Below, in pieces: positions 22,263 through 34,600 of a stretch of 64,000 nt of DNA; the stretch's first letter is position 1, and every line of letters begins with the position of its first letter. The position numbers and the translations under genes were made by a program. The notes beneath the pieces were generated by a model that searched no databases, was not told the origin of the DNA, and saw only the letters and a program-made list of their open reading frames with translations. This stretch comes from Capniomyces stellatus (lineage: Eukaryota; Kickxellomycota; Harpellomycetes; Harpellales; Legeriomycetaceae), in NCBI GenBank assembly GCA_001661515.1, contig LUVW01000020.1, positions 248,001 to 312,000 on the forward strand, in the 5' to 3' direction.

Positions 22263-22381
22263 AATAGTACAGAGATCTCCCTGTGCCGGTTAAGTTCAAA
22301 AATATTTAATAAAATAGACAGTTATTAGTTAAAACAGGCATATCGTACCATATACAAAACTATCTTTTATTTGAAGAAATT

Positions 22382-24342
22382 ATGGACGAGTTGTATGCAT
22401 CAATTAAAAATGATAAAAAGCCCAGTCTTAGTATGACTGGCGCTTTGTTGCAACTGAATGGCCAACCCGAAAACGTTGATGAAAATAGTTACATAATAAG
22501 CCAACTTGCTTCGAGTCAGTTAACTATGGACCTAGGCAGTACAGGCTTGGACGAGTATCAGCTATTTTTAAATGATAATGGTATAAAATACCAGCAAGAG
22601 TACAGAAATAACCAGAGCTTGCTAAACTGCGGCAACCAAGAAGGCCATAACAAGCAGACAGGCGTCAACGACCAGCTCACGCCTATAATTGCACGAGATG
22701 ACTCCAGCAGAAACCCATTAGTTTGTTCCCAAGGACTTAGCGGGTCCAGCTACATACAGGTCAAGTCGCAGTCTAACGACCTTGGTTGCTACTGGGAAAG
22801 CGGAATGACTGAAATACTTTTAAATAAAAGTAGCAATTTCCGGATTATCAGTAAGTCGAAATTGCGTACAATTGGCTGCATTGTTGTATTAGGCTGTCCA
22901 ATCTGATCTTACTTTTATTTCTCAATAAAAAGAAAACATATCAATAATAGCCAAACCTACATTTTAAAAATAGACGATACATCTATACACAAGTTCCAAG
23001 ATAAAACAGGCGTATACCCTCAATCAACAAACAACTTTCAAGAAATTATGCACAATAACCATGGGATTGAAAGAAATCAAAAGTCAAACCAATCAGCCCA
23101 AAAACTCCAATTTGATATCGAATGCCAAAAGCTGTTTAGCACTGATGGCACTGACTATCAAGGTGTACTCGGGCTCCACCAAGCACAACAAAGCATAGAT
23201 CAGTTTCCACAGCTTGGTATAGCCGAAAACATACAGAATCCAAATCTAATTAATCAGAATATTCCTGGTAGTACTGATTCAGGCATTGACGGCCTTTTCA
23301 ACAATTATATCTCCTCCGCAACCAAGTACACACCAGAAGGGAACACTCCATCTAACTTCAATGAGTGTAGCTTATTCAAAAACCCACAGATAGGAGAATA
23401 TAGTGTTCAAATGTGTGATGGTGTAAATATTGGTGGCCAAGATGGGTGTCTGTACGACCTAATATACAACCAGCCAGATATAATCACCAGAACAAAATCT
23501 TCACCAATTTCACCAATAAGGAAACCCCTGAGAGGAAGAAGAGCAGGAAGCAAAAAAAACAAAGCACTGGTTGGCAGTTCGATATTCTCGCTTAATACAG
23601 GTGTAACTGAGCTACCACCAATCGATTACCAAAACAACATGTCGTTTATCTCCAGCGCAAATGAACCAGTTAACAATTTTGGAATCAGGTTAAAACCCAG
23701 CTCTGTTAACTTCACCAAATCAAAAAGCATAAACCCCAACAGCTCACTAAGCGTCATCCACGGCAAGGAGATCTATCCACTTGAAAATCTAAATAACTCT
23801 CAGAAAATCAACAGCTTTTTGACCGGAATAGAGAACAGCAAAAGCGAAACCAGCAGCCGATTAAAAAGAGAAATAGTTGAGTTTGATCCAAGTAGTGAAG
23901 GGATGTTTAAAAGTTCAGATCTTGTAAATATGGACGAGTTTAGCTCTGATAAAAACCTGCTAAATGGAGACATGCTATCCTTCTATCTTAACATAAACAA
24001 AAAGAAAAACCCATTGGGTTTTAAACTGAAAAAAGCAAAGAAACGAGATCCAAACTCCGAATACGACTGCCCTGTCGAAACATGTAATGCCAAATTCAAA
24101 AAGCTTTATAGTTTAAAATCCCATATTTTGTCGCATTCAAACTTGCGGCCGTATGGATGTCCAATTTGTGGCGTGGCGTTTGCTCGAAACCATGACTTAA
24201 AACGGCACATCAAAATACATACGGGTGACAAACCATACACCTGCGTTTATTGCCGCAGAGGTTTTGCAAGAACTGATGCTCTTAGTAGACATTGCTCAAG
24301 TGGCCCATGTTACGTTAAAAAATCTATAACAGAATCTCCAAC

Positions 24343-24441
<99 letters not shown>

Positions 24442-24487
24442 TCAACAACAGCCTAACAGTCGGATAAACTTTTTTCAAGGCTCCTGA
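22382..24487 (+). CDS. CRZ1: Crz1-like C2H2 zinc-finger transcription factor with polyglutamine tail
   Basis: Two exons, 22382-22850 and 23043-24487 (donor GTAAGT, acceptor TTTCAAG), 637 residues. A long low-complexity serine/asparagine-rich N-terminal part is followed by a basic stretch (RKPLRGRRAGSKKNKA, possible nuclear import signal). Three zinc fingers lie at about residues 499-585: C-x4-C/H-x3-H, then CPICGVAFARNHDLKRHIKIH, then CVYCRRGFARTDALSRH ending in a cysteine. The third-finger pattern FAR-(S/T)-DAL-x-RH with a final Cys and the second-finger FARxHDxKRH are hallmarks of Crz1, the calcineurin-responsive factor. I found no clear PxIxIT calcineurin docking motif, so calcium control is inferred only from the fingers. 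After the fingers comes a run of 28 glutamines, all CAA, then alternating His/Gln. Orthology to Crz1 is likely, not proven. Confidence 0.85.
24344..24454. repeat. CAA trinucleotide repeat coding polyQ
   Basis: Twenty-eight uninterrupted CAA codons (24344-24427), then CAT/CAA alternation. In frame at the C-terminus of the zinc-finger gene. Purity of the codon suggests recent expansion. Confidence 0.97.
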
Positions 24488-25302
24488 GTCAAACACTTGT
24501 CTGGTTTTTATTATTTACTTGACATTTAATTTTTATTATATATTGCTCAATGATTTATATTCAATATCATATTTTCAATAAAAACAATTATACACGATTC
24601 TATTTGTACGTTCAATGCCTTACTATTCCGTTTGTTTTTCTTTCAATAAGGACATAAAACATGGGTTGTATTAAAAAAGTGCTTTAATATCAGTTGTAGC
24701 TTATATAAATAATGGTTGGTTTATGTATACAATTGAATTAAAAGTTCTGAGTAGCTTTTATTTTTTATTATAATTGAAATATAGCTTATATTTTATACCG
24801 ATGATGTATTGCGTTAAATACATTTCTGTATCAGTTGATCAAATTTGACCAATAAACATCACCAACACCAACATCAACATCAAAATCAACATCAAAATAG
24901 ATTCGTATGAAGAAAGGGAACTGGCCTAAATTTATATACGAATGATCAGAGACAAGATACAAGCAAGTGGATAAATTGAATAAATAGTCCATAAAAAATA
25001 GTTTGTCTGGTGGATAAACTAGACAGTTTTCGATTCTTGGAAAGCTTTTTTATTGGTACTTTAAAGTTTGCATCTAGTAATCTAAATCCAAGCAAACATT
25101 TTATATTGTATGTTGTATACTGATTTCTATATTCGGCATAATCAGATATTTGCCTTCGATATCCAAATCAAACAAAAAGCCTAGTATATAATCAAAACTT
25201 GAACTTCCTACAACAAAAGTGAGTTCTATGTAAAAAAATGCAGAGTTGGCAAGTGTATGGTTATACCAAACACATGTTGATAGACTAAATGGTGTGGCGT
25301 AG
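24488..25302. other. Intergenic, convergent 3' ends
   Basis: Between the zinc-finger gene and the MAPKK gene, which converge. AT-rich with a short CAACATCAA repeat at 24865-24893. I see no gene. Confidence 0.65.
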
Positions 25303-27124
25303 TTAGCTTGACCACACTTGTTTGATCCAGGACTTCAAGTCTAGGCGCAGTTTCTGGGACTGAACTACAAATGGCTCCTCTAGCATTTTGATCGGGGTTG
25401 GTCGATCGTTTGGCGATTTGACCAGGCTATTTGATATGATTAGTTAGTCAGAGTTTGGTTTACCGAAAAGCAAAAAATGTGATTAATTCTTGGAGATGTT
25501 GAAAGGATAAGGCTGCACAATTGGAATACTCAAATATGTTGTAATTACCATAAATCAACAAAAGAAACGAGTTCGGGCGACCAGTATCGTGAGTCCAGCG
25601 AAGGGGCTGGCACTCGGACAATATAATCCAGCAGCTCAATGATTGTCAAAGGGGGGGAACCAGCAGGTGGAAATGGGAATCTGTTAAGAGCCACTTCGAG
25701 AAGTGTAAGGCCTAAAGACCACACATCAGATTGAGCTGCGTAGCCTACGCCTTGGATTCTTTCGGGCTAACAACAATTTAAAGTTTTTTTTTTTTTTTCA
25801 ACAGTTAGTTAAAAAGACACGCCAAAGTATTAAAGGAACACTGCATCAAGTAAAGGAAAAGACAGCACACAAATATATAAACTCTCTTACCGCCATATAG
25901 TAGCTTGTTCCCACAAAGGTTTGCGCAATAGAGTCAACTAGCTCGCCACTCACACCAAAGTCGCATAACTTTATCTGACCCATCCCTGTTACCAATATAT
26001 TAGATGGCTTGATGTCTCTGTGAATAATATGGTTTTTATGTAGATACACAAGGCCATTGAGCACCGCTTCTGCAATCTTTCCAAGCACACCTTCGCCTAT
26101 TCGCCCATTCATAGATCCAATCTTCTTGTAGATACCATCAAGACTTCCACCGTTGCAGTACTCCATGCACATGCAAATGCTTTGACCATCATCATCATCC
26201 AAGTAGTAGGCTCCATAAAACCTTACAATCCATGGCGAGTTGCACTTTTTTAAAAAGCTTAGTTCTCTGACCAGCTGTCTGTTGCTGGTTTCGTCCGGAT
26301 AAACCGCCACCAACTAAAGTGGTAAGTATATATATATATGTATTAGTCAAATCATGTTAATTTCGACTTCATCAAAATAAAATAAGTGCAATTATGAGTT
26401 ATAAGCAGCAATTACATACCTTTCGCGCCATTATTTTTCCTGTTGGTTTGTGTTTTATTTTATAAACCGTACCCACGGCACCTTCTCCTAGCTTATCCAA
26501 AATCTCAATGTTGTCGGTATTTAGATCATATTCTTCGCTTAGTGGAGTTTCTTCACGGCCAGCCGAGAAGCCCTCTCCTCCTGTGGTGAGCTTTCTACGC
26601 GGCTTTCTGCTAGTACTCGTCGTTTTGAGCATTCTATCTTCGCCCCTGCTATAAGCAGCATTGTTCATTGAGTTTGAATTAGACGAACTGCCGATGCTCA
26701 ATTCCCCAAGACCTTCAATTATATCCATTCCGCTCTGCTTTAATCTGGTTTCCTGTGTTATAATTTTAGGAAAGGATCTCGGAGGCCGCTCTTTAGTTTG
26801 ATTGAATTGAGATTGGCCCCTGTAGAGATTTGTCACTGATAATACCGGTTTCCTAGCTCTAGAAATGCTGGGCGCAGTATTGGATGAGCTGTTTTCACTA
26901 TCAGTTGATTCTTCGATTGTGGTGGGCAGTCCAGTCATGTACCCGCTTGCATCCTTTGTCGAAGATCCCGCATTTAAACCCTCTCTGGATTGTCGTCTTG
27001 CTGCTGCAGAACTAGAATTTTCTGGTGAGAATTTTGACGTCGCTGGTATTGGAATCTCAACCCGAGGCAACACAGGTCTCGCCCTCCTTTTATTCCCTAG
27101 ATTCAATCTATTAACTGGATCCAT
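25303..27124 (-). CDS. MKK1: MAP kinase kinase (Mkk1/Ste7-type)
   Basis: Four exons: 27124-26420, 26313-25891, 25766-25549, 25426-25303; 489 residues with phases closing. A basic, serine-rich N-terminal region of about 210 residues precedes the kinase domain: glycine loop [11 protein letters not shown], catalytic lysine in [60 protein letters not shown], then [20 protein letters not shown]. The activation segment has the S-x-x-x-T spacing phosphorylated by MAPKKKs. The GVSGE and [13 protein letters not shown] stretches look most like Mkk1/Mkk2 of the cell-wall integrity pathway; Ste7 is the alternative. The N-terminus contains a basic-hydrophobic string ([15 protein letters not shown]) that could dock a MAPK. 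Start chosen at ATG 27124, the first ATG after an in-frame break. Confidence 0.93.
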
Positions 27125-28362
27125 CACTTATATGATAGTTTATATATATACTAATATATATAATGTATATCTCTAATTGCCACTTTAGCAATCTCAAAAT
27201 CAACTATTTTTTTATTTTTTTATAAAAAAAAAGTGTCCGTTTACTGTCTCTAAAAAGTACAGGGTAATATCACATTATGGTTTTGACTTTGATTATGGTT
27301 TTGGCTCTGGCTCTGGCTTTGGTTTTGGTTTGACTTTGACTTTGATTTGGTTTTGATTTGGCTTTGGTTTGGGTAAAACCGTTCTTGACGAGTTGGAAAC
27401 CTCTATATAACTGAATGTTGTGGAACTAATTATATTGCTCTTATTTGTACTTATAAATAGAAACAAATACAATATGGTAACATCATTAGAAATACTTATT
27501 TAAATTGAGTAATGTCCCACCCAACACTATGCACTTATTGGCCATTTATTATTCAAATAAACGGATTTATTAAGAAATAATATCTAAAAAAAAACTTGCT
27601 CTAAATTAAATAATAATTGAAACCAACAGATTAAAAAAAGGCTTTTTAAGCTTGCTAATCTCAGTTCTTCAAGTTAATAATGTAGAAATATAACAGGTAC
27701 GAATTCCAATCAAATGCAAATCATTATTTCATTTTCATTACCTCTTTTTTTACACCTTTTTCATACTTTTCTTTAGACTTTTCAAGTTTGAAACTGTAAA
27801 AGTGGTCAATGGGACTCTTTTTAAATCACCCAATAAAATTGTCATCACCATTATTCCTTTTTTTTTTTGTTTCCTCTTTTAAGAAGCCAAAATCAGCAAT
27901 GGAAATAGACAAAAAAAAATAAAAGAGAAAGGGATTAATGTAACTAAGCTCATAAATAAAGACGAATCCAATGATTTAAAAAAAATACAACCAATCCAAA
28001 TCAAAGGACTTTGCTTGAAAAATATCAAGTAAACCTCCCAATTAAAGAGCTCTAAATAAGAGTATTTGAAAAAAAGTAAACAGATCGTCCACAATCAAAA
28101 ATAACTAGATAAAAATAATAAAAAACTAGAGTAAAAAACCTGGTGAAACGAGACAAGTTTTGAGCAAAGAACAGAAAAAACCACATATTAACTTTGCATA
28201 CTAGCGCCCAAATCGGATATTTCCAAAGAAACTATTACCTTTTTATGTTTCTCAAGTTGAAAAATATTGTGCACGTAATTACTCATAAAAAACATTGAAC
28301 TATATTAACTTTCGATCGGATAGTAAGAATCAGGAAAGAATCCACAAGAAGAGAAATTCGAA
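27125..28362. other. Divergent intergenic region MAPKK/VDAC
   Basis: 1.2 kb between two outward-facing starts. Contains a degenerate GGTTTTG/GGCTCTG tract at 27283-27371 and several A and T runs. No gene seen. Confidence 0.6.
27283..27371. repeat. Degenerate 6-bp repeat (TTTGGT/TCTGGC type)
   Basis: About fourteen imperfect six-base units of the form GGTTTT, GGCTCT, GACTTT in tandem. Confidence 0.85.
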
Positions 28363-29746
28363 ATGATCCCACCAAAGTACTCTGACATACTGAAACCAGT
28401 CAATGACCTTTTTGGCAAAGAGTATCCCATAGGAATCAGCAAAATAGAAGTCAAAACCAAATCTTTAGATGGAACAGTAAGTGAAAATTTACACCTTCAA
28501 TTTATAATTCGTATTTGGATCAAGCGGATAAGCCCGCAGAAACATAAAAGTTTAAATTAAAAAAAATAGTTCACTTGTGGAAACGTTGATGGTGCACACT
28601 TTAAACAGCACCAATCCATAAGCTTGAAAAACACTGAAAAACTTCAACAATCATTTCAATCAATTAAATATAAATAACAGTACAAGAAAAAAAGCAGAAA
28701 TTGTTGTAATGGCATAAAAGTAACGCAAAATGATACAACCCGAATAGAAATTCACTGCAACAGGTACTAAGAATTCCAAGACTGGCGATATTTTTGGCGA
28801 GATTAGCAGAAAGTACGAAAACAAAGCGAGAAAACTGACTTTTACAGAATCCCTTAACACCTCCAGCAACTTTACACTAAAAGTTCAAGTGGACGACATT
28901 ATAAGCAAAGGCGTTAACTTTGAAGCTATCGGCTCTTCTTCATTAACCTCAAAGTAAGTTGTCCCATATATAAGCCAAACAGGCTCAACGTATAGCCGGA
29001 TTTGTACATATTACTTAAAGTGCAAATGGCAAAGGTTATATAGAATCACACTTTTTTAAAAAAAAATTGAATTTGTATTATATAACATGTCGTTTCTTTT
29101 AAAACGCTTTGATCTATTTAGAAAGCAGAGTCTAAAAGGCGAGTTGTCGTATACCCGAAGCAATGTAGCAACCCATACAAAAATCGACTTTTACAATACG
29201 TCGTTAATAACTAGCAATGTATCACTTGGGTAATGCATCTATCTATATTTACTTGATATAATTCAAAAGCGAAACTATCAGACTTTTATTCACAATAACG
29301 ACTATGATATAAATAGGCTGGCAGACTTGGTGCTAGGTGCCGAGGTTGGGTTTGACACGTCCAAGATGCTTATTAAGCACACCGATGTTATCGTTGCTTA
29401 TTCGGGGACTGATTACACTGCAGCTGCGCAATTTAAAGACTCATTTAGTCTGTTGACAGGCCATTTTTATCAAAAGATTAACTCGAAATCCGAAGCATCC
29501 ACAAGAGTCGCTATTGACCTATCCAAACCCAGTGGTAACGACGTGAAAGCTGAAATTGGAGTCAAGTACAAGTTTGATCAGACCTCATTTGTCAAATCTA
29601 AAATGGACAGCACAGGAAATATTGGTATTTCGTATTCACAAGTAGTCTCTCCAGGAATAACGGCCATGTTTTCAGGCACCCTTGACGCGTATCAACTTAA
29701 TGAACCAAACCATAAGCTTGGGTTTTCATTAACTCTTGAATCTTAA
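28363..29746 (+). CDS. POR1: Mitochondrial outer-membrane porin, VDAC
   Basis: Four exons: 28363-28476, 28748-28953, 29122-29229, 29317-29746; 285 residues, the VDAC size. The N-terminus MIPPKYSDILKPVNDLFGKE matches the amphipathic pore helix, followed by KFTATGTKNSKTGDIFGEI at the first strands. The last part runs LGAEVGFDTS ... and ends HKLGFSLTLES, the conserved final beta-strand that also acts as the sorting signal for outer-membrane insertion. Role: 19-stranded beta-barrel passing ATP, ADP and small metabolites across the mitochondrial outer membrane. All junctions are GT...AG. The second half is one exon; the first intron (271 nt) is long for this window. Confidence 0.94.
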
Positions 29747-31641
29747 ATACTTAAATTATATATAAAATATATTTGGTAAAACACAGACTTTTAGCTTCAA
29801 ATGTCTAGTAATGTATATTGCGAAAATCAACAAGAAAAGAATGAAACTAACCCAATGATTTGAGCTAATGACTTTTAACAACAGTGCAAGGAATATAGTG
29901 AAAGGGGGGGGTACTAAGCCACCTATTTAAAGTCATATTGTTGGTTTTGTGCGTGATGATACACTATGAATTTTTAAACCACACTAATTTAAAAATTATA
30001 TTAAAGAAATTCGAATACAAACTACACTGATCGGTGATTAAATATAGACTGCACTGGCTGTTACAAAGTTGACAATAGTACAGCTTGCTAGGTCAATGCA
30101 GCTCCAACGAATATATTTAAAGCGAGCCCAACATAACCAGGTAACTCACCGTAAGCCAGTATGTAAATCCAAGTCGTGGTCATTTTCAGATAACATTACC
30201 ATAGAAAAGTTGTTTTAAGAGCGAATCAGTTGCATATTACTTTTTGTGACGTTAATGAAGCCCTAAACATAAACACAAAAGTTTGATGGTTAGAACGACG
30301 TTTAGATATGGCAAGTAAAAATGGCATAGTTACTCGTTACCCTACGAAGAGATATTTATAAATTTCATCTAAAAACGAATAATATAAAAAGTAAACATTT
30401 GCCATGATTTTTAATATGGGTCAACTCTAATGAGGCCGAATTTATACTTTTGTTGCGTGAATTCGTGGAGGCGAAACTGTTTTTTCAACAAAGAAACCCT
30501 TTTCTACTTGAAAAAAACGTCACTGAGAAATTACAAATTAAATCAAGAAATCAATAAACCAAGCCAAGTAATCATATGAATTACGAATTTCTTTAAGCTT
30601 GACTCATTTGGAACAAAATAATTCTGAGCAAATAGTTGAAATGGTTGATACGGAACGTACTGATTCCCCGGCCTATAAAAGGTAGTCCTGTAGGCATTAA
30701 AGCTTTAATCACAGTAAAAAAAGTTAGTCTAATAACTTCAGCAAATAAATATAAACGGTCCAAAGTTCGATCTAATGAATTTGACATTAATTATTAGATT
30801 TGCCAGTTAGCTAAACAACGATGGGATTTTTCTTATTGAGTTAACAACGATGGTTTAAAAAAACCATAAACAGAGGCTAGTTGCCCTTTTGAACAGGTAA
30901 AAAAATGGTACAAATCTACAATTAAGTTGACAGAATTGGTAATTACATTTGTAATTATCCTGTCAAATGCTCTAAATCGACCACCTTTTTTCCCTAGACA
31001 AATATCCTTGTCCCGAGATACCACCTCAACAAAATTTTAAAATCGACTTTAAAATAACCAATCAAAAAACCCGAACCGGCAGTTTAAGTTGGTGAGTTTA
31101 GTGATATTAGATAATTTTTTAAATAAAAATTGAAATAAGCAGGGCATTTAAAAGTTTTATCAGTAGATGAAAACAAGTTGTTTACTTAATTACTGTTGAT
31201 ATAAAGTTATTTTTGCAATTAGAACCGGGAAATTTAGATAAATTGTTACGAGCAAATCAAAAAAATCCCGCTTAGAAACCGAAATAATGCGCAAAATCAA
31301 TAAGAAAAAAAAACGCAATACAAAAAAAATAAATACAATCGTGGACTCGGGCCAAATTCATTAAAACAGAATTCGCATATAATAGATACCTGGTATACCG
31401 AGAATAACAATTTACAAAACAGCAAAAAAATAAATTCATACGAAACTCAATATGTTCTAAAGCATAAAGTATCAATTTCAAGACAAATACAATAAACAAA
31501 GCAACCATAGCTGAGCCTATTGATTTGATTATAAGCCAAGTGGTAAAAGTAAGGTCAAGCACGCAATAGTCATACATTATAGACAGAGACATTGAGTCAA
31601 CATACCTAACAGCCATAGCATAGCATAACATAACATAAGAA
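29747..31641. other. Intergenic, no established gene
   Basis: 1.9 kb between VDAC and the right ABCA copy. The last roughly 48 bases before 31642 are shared with the left ABCA copy. A 31-codon membrane-peptide frame lies at 30088-30183 on the minus strand (listed separately). Other open frames (30593-30787, 30833-31024, 31272-31631, all minus) look like AT-rich chance frames. Confidence 0.55.
30088..30183 (-). CDS. Candidate 31-residue hydrophobic small protein
   Basis: ATG at 30183, TAG at 30088. The frame opens MTTTWIYILAYGELPGYVGL and ends in a hydrophobic, glycine/alanine-rich segment, so one membrane helix is plausible. Local GC is higher than the surrounding DNA. I do not recognise the family. 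A GTGAGT donor-like site lies within the frame, so it may instead be the first exon of something longer. It could be chance. Confidence 0.25.
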   Translation of the reverse strand: MTTTWIYILAYGELPGYVGLALNIFVGAALT

Positions 31642-34600
31642 ATGAGCGACTACAAAAATATTGATAGAAGGGGCTCGTACCAACTCAGAGCTCTATTCCG
31701 CAGCAAGCTATCATACCAAAAACGGCAGCTTGGAAGCAACATATTCATTGTCATCATTTGCCCGATATTGATGTGTTTAACAGCCGGATTTTTTGCTTAT
31801 CTGGTACGGAACCTTTTATCAGTCAACTTTGTAGAGGATAATTATCTGACATGTTCTAGCCAAAAAGTCAGCGACGAATACAACATCCCCCTAAACACTC
31901 TCGACGCCAATAATCTACCGTCAATCAGCGGTATAAAAATACCACATGCGGATACAAAACTAAAATACAAAGCAACAAACAGCATAATAATGCCAAGATT
32001 CGTTGAAGATAGTACTCACTATATGGTGCCATTCGAGCTAGTTGATTTGAACCCCAGTTGCTCGTGGTGGTTTGGCTCAAACTACACATATAATGATAAC
32101 TACGAAAAGGATCCACAGATACCATTGTACATGGGACAAGACACGTAAGCATAAAACACAATATAGTACAATAACGTTTGGTGGGACGCGATAATGGAGA
32201 GCTGGATATGATATAGCAACGTATATAAATGCATAGTAACGTATATGATTTGGTAAATTTAGAACACGGAAGCCTGCTCCCTTAGGTGGCTGGTTCAGTA
32301 ATGCAGTGCTTTCCAAGCATTTCCTAAAGCTGTTTATCAACCAGAAATATCAGTGGGCGTTGGTGAAAGACGCGCCAAACGGAGGTGCGGGATACATGCA
32401 ATCCGTTCCAACAATTGCACTGAGTTCAGTAAACACGCGATCAGGAAAAAAAACAGGGAGAGAATCAAGAAAAAAGGCAAAGAGTTTAAGTGACAACGTA
32501 GCAGTAAACCCGGCAGCAATTTCGTCTGTGCAGCAGATTCTATCAAGCAAGGCATACTCAAACCTGCTAGAGTCACGCAATAGGACAGGAATATTGGGCA
32601 TGATAGAAACAGATGCGTATGTAAGCTTGGGAAACATAAAAAACGAAGACAACACGGTTTCGTCGGGACCAGTGGGGATAAAGCCGGTTCCGTACTTTGA
32701 GCAGGTCGGAGACAGCAGTACAAGTGAGGAGGACATTGACGACCAGCTGAAAAGGATTATTTCCAGAGTGATATCGCAGTTCTCGACACTTGACGCAAAA
32801 ATCATTGATTCAAAGCTGCTGAACGCTAGCGTTGAGGAAAACAGGGCCAGCTTGTCAAACTACTTTGCAAAGGTTGGGGCCATAGTGAACCAGATACCAT
32901 GGGGAGCGCTCATTTTTGACGAGGCGGATATGCCAAGCAGAGAGTGGAGATACACGATGCAGTTTGGAACCAACAAGCAGCTGGAAAACACGGGATTTTT
33001 TCCAACGGTTATGGACCGGTTGGTGACCCAACAAACACAGCTCAGTTCGGCTATTTTGAAATCAACAGTGAACAGNNNNNNNNNNNNNNNNNNNNNNNNN
33101 NNNNNNNNNNNNNNNNNNNNNNNNNNNNNNNNNNNNNNNNNNNNNNNNNNNNNNNNNNNNNNNNNNNNNNNNNNNNNNNNNNNNNNNNNNNNNNNNNNNN
33201 NNNNNNNNNNNNNNNNNNNNNNNNNNNNNNNNNNNNNNNNNNNNNNNNNNNNNNNNNNNNNNNNNNNNNNNNNNNNNNNNNNNNNNNNNNNNNNNNNNNN
33301 NNNNNNNNNNNNNNNNNNNNNNNNNNNNNNNNNNNNNNNNNNNNNNNNNNNNNNNNNNNNNNNNNNNNNNNNNNNNNNNNNNNNNNNNNNNNNNNNNNNN
33401 NNNNNNNNNNNNNNNNNNNNNNNNNNNNNNNNNNNNNNNNNNNNNNNNNNNNNNNNNNNNNNNNNNNNNNNNNNNNNNNNNNNNNNNNNNNNNNNNNNNN
33501 NNNNNNNNNNNNNNNNNNNNNNNNNNNNNNNNNNNNNNNNNNNNNNNNNNNNNNNNNNNNNNNNNNNNNNNNNNNNNNNNNNNNNNNNNNNNNNNNNNNN
33601 NNNNNNNNNNNNNNNNNNNNNNNNNNNNNNNNNNNNNNNNNNNNNNNNNNNNNNNNNNNNNNNNNNNNNNNNNNNNNNNNNNNNNNNNNNNNNNNNNNNN
33701 NNNNNNNNNNNNNNNNNNNNNNNNNNNNNNNNNNNNNNNNNNNNNNNNNNNNNNNNNNNNNNNNNNNNNNNNNNNNNNNNNNNNNNNNNNNNNNNNNNNN
33801 NNNNNNNNNNNNNNNNNNNNNNNNNNNNNNNNNNNNNNNNNNNNNNNNNNNNNNNNNNNNNNNNNNNNNNNNNNNNNNNNNNNNNNNNNNNNNNNNNNNN
33901 NNNNNNNNNNNNNNNNNNNNNNNNNNNNNNNNNNNNNNNNNNNNNNNNNNNNNNNNNNNNNNNNNNNNNNNNNNNNNNNNNNNNNNNNNNNNNNNNNNNN
34001 NNNNNNNNNNNNNNNNNNNNNNNNNNNNGCAACAACCCGACCTGGATATACACTTCAAGATCTGGTTGTTGGCGATGAGGTCTTTACCTGCATGCTATTT
34101 ATGGTTGGCGGATGCTTTGTGCTGTTTGTCCTGATTATGTATCTAAACCAGGTGCTTCCAAGTGAGTACGGAGTGAACAAAAAGTGGCATTTCATATTCA
34201 CTGACGTTTTCAAGCAGAGGAGGCAAGAGTACTATGATATTGGGGCCTTTGACGAGAGCGAGCTTGACAGCGAGGACCAGGATGTGAAAAGCGAAAGAAC
34301 CCGAGTTTTGGATGGCAAATACTCGCAAAACGCACCGCTGGTTCTCAAGCGCGTGCGTAAGGTGTACGCGGGCGGGAAGATTGCGGTGAGGGACGTTACG
34401 TTTGCGCTGGAAAAGGGGTCGATTTTTGGGCTGCTGGGAACCAATGGGGCAGGAAAGACATCGACAATATCGATGCTGACGGGACTGTACAAGATGACAT
34501 CGGGGGCGGCTAGATTGGCAGGGTTTGATGTGACGACGGAGATTGAGCAGGTGTACAGGCACATGGGGATTTCGCCGCAGTACGACATTTTATGGGACGA

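Larger units (their letters stand above)
16906..22381. other. 5.5-kb gene-poor region between NAD kinase and the zinc-finger gene
   Basis: Very AT-rich, between two divergent starts. I checked both strands for conserved motifs and spliced frames and recognised none. Three consecutive minus-strand open frames (19327-19632, 19692-19913, 19979-20194) resemble no family with any force; part of the first is simply the 12-bp repeat read through. A plus-strand ATG at 18770 followed after nine codons by a GTATAG donor-like site is also unsupported. The region contains poly-T/A runs, repeats at 17218-17272, 19439-19486, 20903-20941 and 22180-22262, and probably the long upstream control region or 5' UTR of the zinc-finger gene. 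Confidence 0.55.
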
